64,000 nt of DNA from Halorubrum sp. BV1 (GTDB taxonomy: Archaea; Halobacteriota; Halobacteria; Halobacteriales; Haloferacaceae). The DNA is taken from the NCBI RefSeq assembly GCF_000746205.1, contig NZ_JQKV01000001.1, forward strand, positions 174,814-238,813. Reading direction: 5' to 3'. Numbering within the stretch: the stretch's first letter is position 1; the number at the start of each line of letters is the position of its first letter. This document shows, in pieces, positions 27,212-36,571 of the stretch. Both the position numbers and the translations under genes were made by a program. The notes beneath the pieces are model-generated. The model made no database searches. It saw only the letters and a list, made by a program, of their open reading frames with translations, and was not told the origin of the DNA.

Positions 27212-27955
27212 TCAGGGGATCCGCACGTCGTGTTCGAGGACGCCGACGCCCTCGACGTCGACCTCGACCGTGTCGCCGTCGGAGAGCGGACCGACGCCCT
27301 CGGGCGTACCGGTCGCGATCACGTCGCCGGCTTCGAGCGTCATGTACGTCGTGATCTCCTCGATCAGCGTCGGCACGTCGAATATCTGGTGGGCACGGTC
27401 GCTCGACTGCTTCGTCTCGCCGTTCACGCGCAGTTCGACGCTCGCGTCGTCCGGCACCTCGTCCGGGGTTGCGAGGACCGGACCGAGCGGCGCGGCGTTG
27501 TCGAACGCCTTCCCCCGGACCCAGTTCTGCTCTCTGTTCTGGTCATCGCGGTTCGAGATGTCGTCCATGCAGGTGAACCCCGCCACCACGTCCATCGCGT
27601 TCTCGGCGTCGACGTCCTTGCACTGCTCGCCGATCACGACCGCGATCTCGGCCTCCCAGTCGATCCGATCTTTTCCCGCCGGGACGGTGACGGTGTCGCC
27701 GTGGCTCGCGAGCGCGTTCGGGGGCTTCAAAAACAGCAGCGGCCGGTCGGGCACGTCGTTGCCCAGTTCCGCGGCGTGCTCGGCGTAGTTGCGGCCGATA
27801 CACACGATCTTCGAGGGGTCGGTCGGCGGGAGCACGTCGATCGCGGGCGAGTCGAGCGCGTACTCCTCGCCCGCGAACGCGACGGTGTCGCTCGCGGGGT
27901 CGTACGTACCTTCGCGGATCGATCCGGCCGGGTCGCGGAACCGTACGCGGTGCAT
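27212..27955 (-). CDS. fumarylacetoacetate hydrolase family protein
   Basis: 247 aa. FAH-family C-terminal domain with the metal-site pattern IGRNYAEHA, DWEAEIAVVIG and GFTCMDDISNRDDQ, and the ending TGTPEGVGPLSDGDTVEV. Members hydrolyse or decarboxylate acylpyruvates, or hydrate and isomerise 2-oxo acids. The haloarchaeal version resembles acylpyruvase/2-hydroxyhepta-diene-dioate isomerase-like proteins, but no aromatic catabolism cluster is present, so the substrate is open. Same strand as the SDR gene, 96 nt apart. Confidence 0.9.
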   Translation of the reverse strand: MHRVRFRDPAGSIREGTYDPASDTVAFAGEEYALDSPAIDVLPPTDPSKIVCIGRNYAEHAAELGNDVPDRPLLFLKPPNALASHGDTVTVPAGKDRIDWEAEIAVVIGEQCKDVDAENAMDVVAGFTCMDDISNRDDQNREQNWVRGKAFDNAAPLGPVLATPDEVPDDASVELRVNGETKQSSDRAHQIFDVPTLIEEITTYMTLEAGDVIATGTPEGVGPLSDGDTVEVDVEGVGVLEHDVRIP

Positions 27956-28015
27956 GGTCGGCGTGTGCGAGGCCGCGGCACAAAGCGTTCCCGGTTCGGC
28001 CGGCGTGCGACCGCC

Positions 28016-29197
28016 TCAGTGCCGCCGGAGGCGGATCGAGACGTCGTTGCCGCCCATGTCGCTTCTGCCGAACGCGAGGTCTCCACCGAACGTCTCGACG
28101 GTGAGTTCCGTCAGCCAGAGCCCGAGTCCGCTGCCGTGGTGCGTCGGCGTGATCTCAGCGCTGTCGAGGATCACCTCTCGCTCGTCGGGCGGTATTCGCG
28201 GGCCGTCGTCTTCGACGCGGAGGACGACCCACTCGTCGTCTGTGCCGCTCGTCGCGGTCGCATCCTCGACGCTGACGCGGACTCGCGGCGTCGGGCTCGG
28301 GTTGTGCTCTATCGCGTTGTCCACGAGGCTGTCGACGGCGTACCGCAGGCGACTGTCCCCGAGTACGGACGCCGACTCCGGAACCGAGAGGGAGATGTCG
28401 GCGGCCGGCGACCGCTCGCGGTGGTCCTCGACCACCGACCGGACGAGCGGGACCGGATCGATCTCGTTGCCCTCCTCGGTCGGTCGACGGAGCACGCGAC
28501 GGATGTTCCCCGCCTCGTCAGCGAGCCGCTCCAGTTCGTGGGCCGCCCGCTCGATCGTCGCCGCCACGTCGACCGCCTCGGCGTCTCGTGGGTCCATCTC
28601 GGCGAGTAGGCGCGTCGTGTGGCCCGCGACGACGTTCGCGTTGTTGCGGATGTTGTGCCGCAGGATGCGGTTCAACACTTTCAGTCGGCGTTCGTTCCGA
28701 GAGATCTCCGTGAGGTCGGTGTACACGGCGAACCCGCCGTCTCTCGCTGCCTCGTCAGCTTCCGCGTACGGCACGCCTCGGTACAGGAACTCTCGGAGTC
28801 CGGTCGCCGTCTCGCGTTTGACCTGTTGATAGTTGATCTCGCCGGCGGCGGAGCGCTCGTCGAGCCGGCGCGCCTCCTCGCGTTTCCACTCGGGGACGAT
28901 CCAGCCGTTGAGCGATTCGCCGCATATCTCGTCGGCGTCGTAGCCGAAGACGTCGACGAACGCCCGGTTCACCGACCGAACGATCGGTTCTCCGTCCACG
29001 AAGTCGAACTCGACGACCGCGTCTTGGACGTGTTCGATGAGATGCCGGTAGCGACCCGAGTCGCCCCCGCGGCCGTCACCGGTCACGTGGTCGGCGGCGG
29101 CGACGTGCGTCTTCTCATCGCCGCGGTCGCCCCCGGCGTGCCCGGCCTTCGCGTCATCGCTCGCATCGCTCTTTCGACCCGATCGGTCATGCACCAT
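28016..29197 (-). CDS. PAS-domain sensor histidine kinase
   Basis: 393 aa, soluble. An acidic disordered N terminus (1-48) leads to one PAS domain (about 50-165, RYRHLIEHVQDAVVEFDFVDG) and a phosphoacceptor helix with LRHNIRNNANV, so the phosphorylated His is in LRH. The ATPase domain shows the N box (DSLVDNAIEHN), G1 (EDDGPRIPP) and G2 (GSGLGLWLTEL). The LRHNIRN form is typical of haloarchaeal kinases. There is no adjacent response regulator and no membrane segment, so the input is probably cytoplasmic. Confidence 0.9.
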   Translation of the reverse strand: MVHDRSGRKSDASDDAKAGHAGGDRGDEKTHVAAADHVTGDGRGGDSGRYRHLIEHVQDAVVEFDFVDGEPIVRSVNRAFVDVFGYDADEICGESLNGWIVPEWKREEARRLDERSAAGEINYQQVKRETATGLREFLYRGVPYAEADEAARDGGFAVYTDLTEISRNERRLKVLNRILRHNIRNNANVVAGHTTRLLAEMDPRDAEAVDVAATIERAAHELERLADEAGNIRRVLRRPTEEGNEIDPVPLVRSVVEDHRERSPAADISLSVPESASVLGDSRLRYAVDSLVDNAIEHNPSPTPRVRVSVEDATATSGTDDEWVVLRVEDDGPRIPPDEREVILDSAEITPTHHGSGLGLWLTELTVETFGGDLAFGRSDMGGNDVSIRLRRH

Positions 29198-29377
29198 GCT
29201 GTGGCTCCGAAGTCATTCGGTTCCGATACGATAATGAAACTGTTAAGCGTGTATTCGAGGGTCGATATTGCGATGAAGGTGTGGAAAAGTGATCGTATGC
29301 CATCCGCTATCGGATCTCGGGGGTGGAACGAATGTTACCCGTCACGAGTCTCCGGCCGGACCCTCCGCGGTGTCGGA

Positions 29378-29386
29378 TTTTATTAG
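29378..29386 (+). promoter_or_regulatory. TATA-like box of the second MBL hydrolase
   Basis: TTTTATTAG, 28-36 nt before the ATG at 29414. The 216-bp spacer it lies in separates divergent genes and has no other feature I can support. Confidence 0.55.
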
Positions 29387-29413
29387 CGTTCGCCGAGATG
29401 GTTTGAGCGGACT

Positions 29414-30136
29414 ATGGAACTCACTTGGCACGGCCACTCGACGTGGCACGTCGTGGTCGATGACACCGAACTGCTCATCGACCCGCACTTCGACAACCCG
29501 AAGACCGACGTCGATCCGGAGGAACTCGACCCCGACTATCTCCTCTTGACGCACGGACACACCGACCACATCTCTGACGCGGACCAGTACGAGGACGCGA
29601 CGGTCGTCGCCACCCCAGAGCTGACGGGGTACGTACAGGACACCTTCGGCCACGAGAACGCCGTCGGCGGGATGGGGATGAACATCGGCGGCACCGTCGA
29701 GTGCGGCGACGCGTGGGTGACGATGGTACGTGCCGACCACTCGAACGGGATCGACACCGGCTACGGCACCTCCGCGGGGATGCCCGCCGGCTTCGTCGTC
29801 GGCGACAAGAAGCCGACACAGGAGTCCGACCCCGACTGCACGACGTTCTACCACGCCGGCGACACGGGCCTGATGTCGGAGATGGTCGACGTGATCGCAC
29901 CGTACCTCGAACCCGACGCCGCCGCGCTCCCGGTCGGCGACCACTTCACGATGGGACCGGCCGGCGCGGGGATCGCCGCCGACTGGGTGGGGGCCGACGT
30001 CGTCTTCCCGATGCACTACGACACGTTCCCGCCGATCGAGATCGACACGCGCGAGTTCGAAAGCGAGGTGAAGGCCGCGGGAGCCGCCGCGGAGCCGGTT
30101 ATCCTCGACGGCGACGAGACCTACGTCCTGGAGTGA
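29414..30136 (+). CDS. UPF0173/UlaG-type MBL-fold hydrolase
   Basis: 240 aa. Starts MELTWHGHSTWHVVVDDTELLIDPHF and carries THGHTDH at residues 46-52 (ligands His47, His49, Asp51, His52), HAGDT and PMHYDTFP. This is the YtkL/UlaG-like UPF0173 family, small metal-dependent hydrolases of unknown physiological substrate. Length and motifs are complete. It is not closely similar to the window's first MBL protein beyond the shared fold. Confidence 0.9.
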   Translation: MELTWHGHSTWHVVVDDTELLIDPHFDNPKTDVDPEELDPDYLLLTHGHTDHISDADQYEDATVVATPELTGYVQDTFGHENAVGGMGMNIGGTVECGDAWVTMVRADHSNGIDTGYGTSAGMPAGFVVGDKKPTQESDPDCTTFYHAGDTGLMSEMVDVIAPYLEPDAAALPVGDHFTMGPAGAGIAADWVGADVVFPMHYDTFPPIEIDTREFESEVKAAGAAAEPVILDGDETYVLE

Positions 30137-30169
30137 CGGTGCGGTGGGCCGGGGTGCCGGAGAGCCGGA

Positions 30170-30862
30170 TCACAGCCGCCGGAACGACCGGTTCGCGAGC
30201 GTGACCGCACCGACCGCGATAGCAAGGGTCGCGCCCGCGAGCCCCGCCCCGGGCTCGTACAGAAGCGGCGGGTGGTAGCCGAACCCGTAGTCGACGACGG
30301 CGTTGATACCGACGAGCGCGAGCGCCGTCGCGAGCGCGCCGCGCGTCGTCCGCCCGAATGCCGGAAACAGCAGCGCGAGACCGACGAAACAGAGGTGCGT
30401 CCCGATAACGCCCCAGTAGTAGATCAGCGCGTCGGGCGCGGCGAGGTACGCGCCGACCGCGAGGTTCAGCGAGACGAGCGGCCAGAGTCCGAACTGGACG
30501 AGCCAGACGAACGCGACGGTGTGGAGGTACGCCAGCGGGCGCGACGTCGGCGCGTCGACGACGCGCTCGCCTCTTCGAATCGTCGGGACGACGCTCGCGA
30601 GGACGACACCGCCGAGGGCGACGGCGACGGCCGAGTCCGCGTATAGCGGCCACAGCCAGACGGGAACGTCGCCGGCCGTCGGCGCGTAGTACCCGACGCC
30701 CACGGCGAACATGAACGCGGTGAAGCCGAGGATGACCGCGAGGCTCCGCGGCGTCCCGAGAAGCTCCGCCGCGAGTGCCGCACGGACGCGGCCGCGGACC
30801 GCCGGGTCGCGGAGCCGCCCCAGCAGCGTTCGGGCCGTCGTCAGTCGGTCGGCGAGTGGCAC
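30170..30862 (-). CDS. DUF1405 family membrane protein
   Basis: About 230 aa from a GTG start, with six or seven hydrophobic segments. Short conserved stretches in loops (GYYAPTAGDVPVWLWPLYADS, IYYWGVIGTHLCF, DYGFGYHPPLLYE) match what I recall of DUF1405, an uncharacterised integral membrane family. The frame is open to 30970, but that extension is almost purely Arg/Ser/Gly (GTSRSRSRSRG), so the GTG at 30862 before PLADRLTTARTL was preferred. Converges with the MBL gene. Confidence 0.78.
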   Translation of the reverse strand: MPLADRLTTARTLLGRLRDPAVRGRVRAALAAELLGTPRSLAVILGFTAFMFAVGVGYYAPTAGDVPVWLWPLYADSAVAVALGGVVLASVVPTIRRGERVVDAPTSRPLAYLHTVAFVWLVQFGLWPLVSLNLAVGAYLAAPDALIYYWGVIGTHLCFVGLALLFPAFGRTTRGALATALALVGINAVVDYGFGYHPPLLYEPGAGLAGATLAIAVGAVTLANRSFRRL

Positions 30863-31024
30863 ACCGAGCGATCGGTGCCCCCGACCTAAAACCGCTCCTC
30901 TCGAACGAGACCGAGAGCGCGACGTCCCCACCGCCCCGCGACCGCGGACCGGACCGAGCGTACCGTTCATGTGTTTGTCGGCTGACGCGTGGTGATTATC
31001 ACTTACGGAGTTTTGCGAGACACC

Positions 31025-31032
31025 TTTTTTAG
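31025..31032 (+). promoter_or_regulatory. TATA-like box of the pilus operon
   Basis: TTTTTTAG, 23-30 nt before the ATG at 31055. It would drive the seven-gene pilus-like operon as a leaderless transcript. Confidence 0.55.
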
Positions 31033-31054
31033 TGCTCGTGAACAGTTCGAAGTT

Positions 31055-33988
31055 ATGACCACAGGGGACGCCGAGCGCTCGCCTCCGTCACAGGACGGCA
31101 CGGCGGAGCCGCCGGCATTCGAGCCGGACGCCGTTCCCGATCGGTTGGCCGCGGGTGCGACCGCCGCCCGCCGCCTCAGCGACCGCGTCGATATGGGCGA
31201 GGAACCCGGAGACTCGACGGCGGTGAAGGGGGAGTACACGTGGGACGACTACACGGAGGAGTTCTTTCTCGACGCGGACGGAACTCCCCCGGTCGACGAG
31301 GAGGGAGAGCCCCGCGAGTTCACGCGCGCCGACAAAACCGAGGCGCTCGGGTTCGACCCCGACCGGACCGAACCCCTCCTCGGAGCCGGCGAGCGCGCGG
31401 CCGCCGACCTCGCGGAGCTGGTCGACGAACGCACGGTGAACGTGAACCCCGACGTCGACGAGGACGCGTTCTTTTCGACTGACGACGGACACGCGACCCT
31501 CGCGAACCGCTACGACTTGGAGAAAGCGGTTCCGATCCCGAAGAAGACGCACTTCCGCGAGATAGAGCGGTACTGGGTGAACAAGCCGTACGCGTTCGTG
31601 ATGATCTTCCGGTCTACGAAGGAAAACGAGGTGAAGTACTACGCGGTACAGCCGTACCGGACCGAGATCGAGACCGACCTCGTCGAGTTCCTCACCGGGA
31701 AGCTCCGCACGTCGATCAAGTACGCGGACGAGGCGATCGCCGGCGGCGACGAGACGTTCCGCGAGGGCGTCATCGTCGACGAGACGCTGACGCTTCTCGA
31801 TCGATACGGCCTCTACGACCGCGCCGACGGCGGGCGGGGAGCCGTCGACGACCTGATCGACGGCCTCTCCGATCGCTTCGGCCTCGACGTCACGGCCGGT
31901 ATCGCCGGGCGGATCACGGAGTCGCTCGGCTACGAGCCCCCGATGGAGGGCAGCGACGCCGCGACCGCGGTGCGCGCGCGGCCCGAGCCCGCGGTGCTCG
32001 CCGAGGACCCGGAGACGCTCACCGACCACCAGGTCGAGAAACTGCTCTACTACCTCAAGCGCGATTTTATCGGCTACGAGCGCATCGATCCGATAAAATA
32101 CGACATCAACGTCGAGGACATCTCCTGTGACGGCTACGACTCGCCCGTCTTCGTCTACCACTCCGACTACGAGCAGATCATCACCAACGTCTACCACGGC
32201 ACCGACGAGCTGGACGACTTCGTCGTGAAGCTCGCCCAGCGCTCCGGCAAGGGGATCTCGAAGCGCCGCCCGCAGGTCGACGCCACGCTCCCCGACGGCT
32301 CCCGCGCGCAGCTCACGCTCGGTCGGGAGGTCTCGGACCACGGCACGAACTACACGATCCGGCAGTTCAACGACGTGCCCTTCACCCCGATCGACCTGAT
32401 CAACTGGAAGACGTTCTCGCTCGACGAGATGGCCTTCCTGTGGCTCGCAATCGAGAACCACAAGAGCCTGATCTTCGCGGGCGGCACCGCCTCCGGGAAG
32501 ACGACGAGCCTGAACGCGGTCTCGCTTTTCATCCCCTCGAACGCGAAGATCGTTTCGATCGAGGACACCCGCGAGGTCGAGCTTCCACAGCGCAACTGGA
32601 TCGCCTCCGTCACCCGCCCCTCCTTCTCGGACGACGACAAAGGCGATATCGACGAGTTCGACTTACTGGAGGCCGCGCTCCGCCAGCGCCCGGACTACAT
32701 CGTGATGGGCGAGATCCGCGGTGAGGAGGGTCGGACCGCCTTCCAGGTCATGTCGACCGGCCACACCACCTACACCACCTTCCACGCCGACACTGTCGGC
32801 GAAGTGCTCAAGCGGTTCACCACCGACCCGATCAACGTCTCGAAGACGATGTTCACCGCCCTCGATCTGGTCTCCGTGCAGACGTCGACGCGGGTGCAGG
32901 GTCGGAAGGTGCGGCGCAACAAGTCGCTCACCGAGATCAACCACTACGACGCCGAAAACGACGAAATCAACGTCCAAGACGTGTTCCAGTGGCAGGCGGA
33001 AACCGACGAGTTCCTCCAGATGGGCGACTCGAACACGCTCGACGACATCATGTTCGATCGCGGGTGGAGTCGCGAGACGCTCGACGAGGAACTCCGGAAG
33101 CGGCGGATCGTGTTGGCGTACCTCATTGACCGTGGACTCAACAGCTACGCACAGGTGGCGGCGACGTTCCAGGCGTTCATCAACGACCCGGAGACGGTGC
33201 TCGCGCTGATGGCCAACGAGGAGCTGGAGCGCTCGCTCGAAGACCTCCGCGAGATGGAATCCGTCCTCATCAATGTCGACCGCGACAAAGAGGAGATGGT
33301 CCCGCGGCCGGAGCCCGACGAGGCGGGCCGCGAGGAGGTCGAAGCCATCCTCGCGGAGGCCGAGGACCTGTTCGCGGAGTACCGCGGTCGGCTGCCAGAC
33401 TCCGTCGCGGACGCGCTGCTCGACGTCGCGCCCGCTCGCGACGTGGAGGCCGATCCGGACGCGGACCACGAGACGCTCGCGTCGACCGCGCGGGAGGCGG
33501 CGACGCTCGACGCCGAGGCGGTCGCGGCGGTCGGCGTCGAGTCCGACGCGCTTGACGCCGACCGCGTCGCCGGCGCAGATTCCGCCGGCGCAGATTCCGC
33601 TGGAGTCGACCCCACGGCCGAGGCGAGTCCCGGATCGCCCCCGGCGTCCGACGTCGACGGGTCCTCGACGACGTCGGCGAGAGCACCGACCGCGCCGGAC
33701 CACGATGCGTTCGAGGGGGTGGCCGACGCGACGCCCCCGTCGGAGAACGGACGCGACGACGAGGCCGTTGACGGGATCGACTTCGACGAACCCTTCGAGG
33801 AGGGAATCGACGTGTTGGGCCAGTCGCCGGGGGGCGGGACCGAGGCGCAGGGTGACGAACCGGACGGGGACGAAGCCCACGATCAGAGTGTCGACTCGGA
33901 CGCGGGCGGCGATGGGGAGGCCGAAAGCGACGACGAGCCGGACCGCGACTGGGGGTTCGGCACCGTCGATCCCCCGGAGGAGGACTGA
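31055..33988 (+). CDS. pilB: type II/IV secretion (pilus assembly) ATPase
   Basis: 977 aa, longer than typical archaeal PilB-type ATPases. The core (about 150-730) has GGTASGKTTSLNAV (Walker A), the Asp box region SIEDTREVELPQ, YIVMGEIRGEEG (Walker B) and HTTYTTFHADT (His box). An acidic N-terminal extension of about 130 aa and a C-terminal extension of about 220 aa, rich in Asp/Glu/Ala and including GADSAGADSAGVDP, flank it; the C-terminal part is probably disordered. The enzyme should power polymerisation of pilin-like subunits through the PilC platform encoded next. PilB3 of Haloferax adhesion pili is the nearest functional analogue I know of; the exact paralogue is not established. Confidence 0.92.
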   Translation: MTTGDAERSPPSQDGTAEPPAFEPDAVPDRLAAGATAARRLSDRVDMGEEPGDSTAVKGEYTWDDYTEEFFLDADGTPPVDEEGEPREFTRADKTEALGFDPDRTEPLLGAGERAAADLAELVDERTVNVNPDVDEDAFFSTDDGHATLANRYDLEKAVPIPKKTHFREIERYWVNKPYAFVMIFRSTKENEVKYYAVQPYRTEIETDLVEFLTGKLRTSIKYADEAIAGGDETFREGVIVDETLTLLDRYGLYDRADGGRGAVDDLIDGLSDRFGLDVTAGIAGRITESLGYEPPMEGSDAATAVRARPEPAVLAEDPETLTDHQVEKLLYYLKRDFIGYERIDPIKYDINVEDISCDGYDSPVFVYHSDYEQIITNVYHGTDELDDFVVKLAQRSGKGISKRRPQVDATLPDGSRAQLTLGREVSDHGTNYTIRQFNDVPFTPIDLINWKTFSLDEMAFLWLAIENHKSLIFAGGTASGKTTSLNAVSLFIPSNAKIVSIEDTREVELPQRNWIASVTRPSFSDDDKGDIDEFDLLEAALRQRPDYIVMGEIRGEEGRTAFQVMSTGHTTYTTFHADTVGEVLKRFTTDPINVSKTMFTALDLVSVQTSTRVQGRKVRRNKSLTEINHYDAENDEINVQDVFQWQAETDEFLQMGDSNTLDDIMFDRGWSRETLDEELRKRRIVLAYLIDRGLNSYAQVAATFQAFINDPETVLALMANEELERSLEDLREMESVLINVDRDKEEMVPRPEPDEAGREEVEAILAEAEDLFAEYRGRLPDSVADALLDVAPARDVEADPDADHETLASTAREAATLDAEAVAAVGVESDALDADRVAGADSAGADSAGVDPTAEASPGSPPASDVDGSSTTSARAPTAPDHDAFEGVADATPPSENGRDDEAVDGIDFDEPFEEGIDVLGQSPGGGTEAQGDEPDGDEAHDQSVDSDAGGDGEAESDDEPDRDWGFGTVDPPEED

Positions 33989-34015
33989 TCCGATGCACGC
34001 TGGGGGGCGAGTGCG

Positions 34016-36046
34016 ATGAGCGTGGACACGGGCGTCGGCGACGGCTCCGTCGACGGCGACCTTCTCGCGGAGCTGTTTTACCCGGCGTTCGAGTTGCTGT
34101 TCGACCCCGACGGCGACTTCGTCGGCGACGTCGAGCGAACGCTTGCAGAGGCGCGCATGCCGGATCAGGTCGAGATGTACGTGTCGCGCGCACTCGGCGC
34201 GGGCGTCATCGTGGGCGGCGTCCTGTGGCTGGTCGGCACCCTCGTCGGGTACGGGATCTTCTCGCTCGGACTGCTCGATCCGACCGCGCTCTCGCTCGGC
34301 ATCCCGGCACCCAACCCGGCGGTACGAGAGCTGTTGCGGTCGCTCGTCGTACCGACCGCGATCGTTCTCAGCGGACTCGTCTTCGGGTCGCTCGGCTTCG
34401 CCACGGGGTTCGGCGGGCTCGTCGCCGTCCCGTACTCGCGGGCCTCGGCCCGCGAACGCGAGATCAACCTCCTTCTCGCCGACTCCGTCTCGTTCATGTA
34501 CGCGCTGTCCGTCGGCGGGCTCAACCAACTGGAGATCCTTCAGTCGATGGCGACGGCAGAGGATACCTACGGCGAGGTCTCCCGCGAGTTCCAGAGTATC
34601 GTCAACGAGACGGAGTACTTCGGCACGGACTACCGGAACGCGATCCGCCAGCAGTCGATGGAGACGCCCTCCGACGAACTCTCGCAGTTCCTCGCGGACA
34701 TGCTCTCCATCGTCAACTCCGGCGGCGACATGGAGAGCTTCCTGAAGGACAAAAAGGAGAAACACCTTCGCACCTCGAAACAGGAGCGCGAGATGACTCT
34801 GGAGACGCTGGAGCTGTTCGGCGAGATGTACATGACGCTCTCGCTTTTCCCGCTGCTTCTCATCATCATCCTCGTCATCATGGGGATGATGGGCGAGGCG
34901 GACGACCGGCTCCTGTACGCGACGGTGTACGCGCTCATTCCGCTGACGGGCGTGGGGTTCCTGGTGCTCGTCTCCACCGTGAAACAGGACGAGCCGGGGG
35001 ACGGCTACCTCCGCCCGGACGGCGGCAGCGAGCGGCTCCGACAGACCAGCAAGGAGGGGCTGTTCCACTTCGGGCTCGTCGAGGCGTTCGTCGGACGGTT
35101 CGGCGTCTTCGACCGGATCCGGAACAGAGAGGGAACGTACAAGACGAAACAGATCCTCGCTTCGCCCCATCTGTTCTTGCGGGACAACCCGCTTTACACC
35201 CTCGCGTTGACGGTGCCGACCGCGCTCGTCATCGTCGTCGTCGCGGCGGTCAGCGGGAGCGCGCCGACGACGTTCGACGGATGGGTCGCCCGACCCGTGT
35301 GGGCGACGTTCGTCTGGGTGTACGTCCCGACGTACCTCGTGTTGGTCCCGCTCGCCGTGTTCCACGAGTGGAGCCAGCGGTCGAAGCGGGCGATCACGGG
35401 GAAGCTTTCGGAGAGCCTCCGGAAGCTCTCCTCTGCGAACGACACCGGACAGACCCTGCTCGAATCGGTCGAGACCGTCGCGGACACGTCGAGCGGGACG
35501 CTCGCCGAGGAGTTCGAGGTGATCCACGCCAAGGTGAACTACGGGATGAGCCTCCGGGACGCCCTCGTCGAGTTCAACAACTCGTATGCGGTCCCGCGGC
35601 TCGCCCGCACGGTGAAGCTCATCTCGGAGGCGCAGGAGGCCTCCTCGCAGATCACGGACGTGTTGACGACGGCGGCGCAGGCCTCGGAGAATCAGGACGA
35701 CATCGAGCGCGAACGCCGCTCTCGCACCCGGATGCAGGTCGCGATCATCGTGATGACGTACGTGACGCTGCTCGGCGTGATGGCGATCCTTCAGACGCAG
35801 TTCATCGACGTGATGGGCGGGCTCTCCTCACAGGCCGAGGGCGGTTCGGCGGGCGCGGGCTTCGGCGGCGGTGGCGGCGTCGACCCCGACGTCCTCTCGC
35901 TGCTCTTTTTCCACGCGGTGACGCTGCAGGCGATCCTGTCGGGGTTCATCAGCGGGTACATCCGCAACGCCGACATCGTCTCCGGCGTCAAGTTCGCCGT
36001 CGTCCTGTTGACGCTCGCGTTGGGGGTGTGGATCTATGTCGGCTGA
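34016..36046 (+). CDS. pilC: PilC/TadC-like type IV pilus membrane platform
   Basis: 676 aa with two T2SF domains. The first includes LLADSVSFMYALSVGGLNQLEILQ and EFQSIVNETEYFG; the second includes LSESLRKLSSANDTGQTLLE and EFNNSYAVPRLARTVKLISE. Hydrophobic segment groups (about 65-150, 275-320, 395-460, 575-676) place both domains in the cytoplasm around a membrane core. A Gly-rich loop (AGAGFGGGGG) precedes the last two segments. It follows the ATPase by 27 nt and overlaps the first small pilin-like gene by 11 nt. Confidence 0.92.
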   Translation: MSVDTGVGDGSVDGDLLAELFYPAFELLFDPDGDFVGDVERTLAEARMPDQVEMYVSRALGAGVIVGGVLWLVGTLVGYGIFSLGLLDPTALSLGIPAPNPAVRELLRSLVVPTAIVLSGLVFGSLGFATGFGGLVAVPYSRASAREREINLLLADSVSFMYALSVGGLNQLEILQSMATAEDTYGEVSREFQSIVNETEYFGTDYRNAIRQQSMETPSDELSQFLADMLSIVNSGGDMESFLKDKKEKHLRTSKQEREMTLETLELFGEMYMTLSLFPLLLIIILVIMGMMGEADDRLLYATVYALIPLTGVGFLVLVSTVKQDEPGDGYLRPDGGSERLRQTSKEGLFHFGLVEAFVGRFGVFDRIRNREGTYKTKQILASPHLFLRDNPLYTLALTVPTALVIVVVAAVSGSAPTTFDGWVARPVWATFVWVYVPTYLVLVPLAVFHEWSQRSKRAITGKLSESLRKLSSANDTGQTLLESVETVADTSSGTLAEEFEVIHAKVNYGMSLRDALVEFNNSYAVPRLARTVKLISEAQEASSQITDVLTTAAQASENQDDIERERRSRTRMQVAIIVMTYVTLLGVMAILQTQFIDVMGGLSSQAEGGSAGAGFGGGGGVDPDVLSLLFFHAVTLQAILSGFISGYIRNADIVSGVKFAVVLLTLALGVWIYVG

Positions 36047-36569
36047 CCACCGCGCGCAGACGCCGATCGACTTCGCGGTCGGCGCGAGCGTGTTCCTGTT
36101 GACGCTCGCGTTCGTGGTCGCGTTCGTCCCCACGCTGTTCGACCCGTTCGCCGCGGCCGACACGGCCGCGCCGCTCGCAAGCGATCGAGTCGCCGCGGGA
36201 CTCGCAGACGACGTCCTGGCGGCGTCGCCCGCGGAGCCGGGCGTGCTCTCGCCCGCCTGTACCGTCGCCTTCTTCGAGGCGAACGACACGCTCGCGGGCG
36301 ACGCGGACTGTGCGGCCGACGTCACGACGAGCGCGGACGCGCAGTTCGGCCTCGACCGGGACGCGCAGGTCGTGATCCACCAGCTGAACGAATCGGCACC
36401 CAGCGATAACCCGGCAACAGTCACGATCCCGACAAGGTACGGCACGTTCGAGGATGTCGTGCTCTCCCGACCCGAGTCGCCCGGCGACGCCGCCGGCGAC
36501 GTCACCGTCTCACAGCGGCTCGTCTCGCTCCACGGCGAGCAGTACCGACTCACGGTGCGGGTGTGGTGA
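36036..36569 (+). CDS. pilin-like secreted protein 1 of the pilus operon
   Basis: 177 aa. A short N terminus with DHRAQT leads straight into one hydrophobic segment (PIDFAVGASVFLLTLAFVVAFVPTLF), then a soluble Asp/Ala-rich domain with two or three cysteines (SPACTVAF, DADCAADV). The organisation is that of archaeal type IV pilin-like or minor pilin proteins, although a clean class III peptidase site is not obvious. The family is probably one of the haloarchaeal DUF72xx groups; I cannot assign the number. The start overlaps the pilC end by 11 nt. Confidence 0.82.
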   Translation: MSADHRAQTPIDFAVGASVFLLTLAFVVAFVPTLFDPFAAADTAAPLASDRVAAGLADDVLAASPAEPGVLSPACTVAFFEANDTLAGDADCAADVTTSADAQFGLDRDAQVVIHQLNESAPSDNPATVTIPTRYGTFEDVVLSRPESPGDAAGDVTVSQRLVSLHGEQYRLTVRVW

Positions 36570-36571
36570 CG

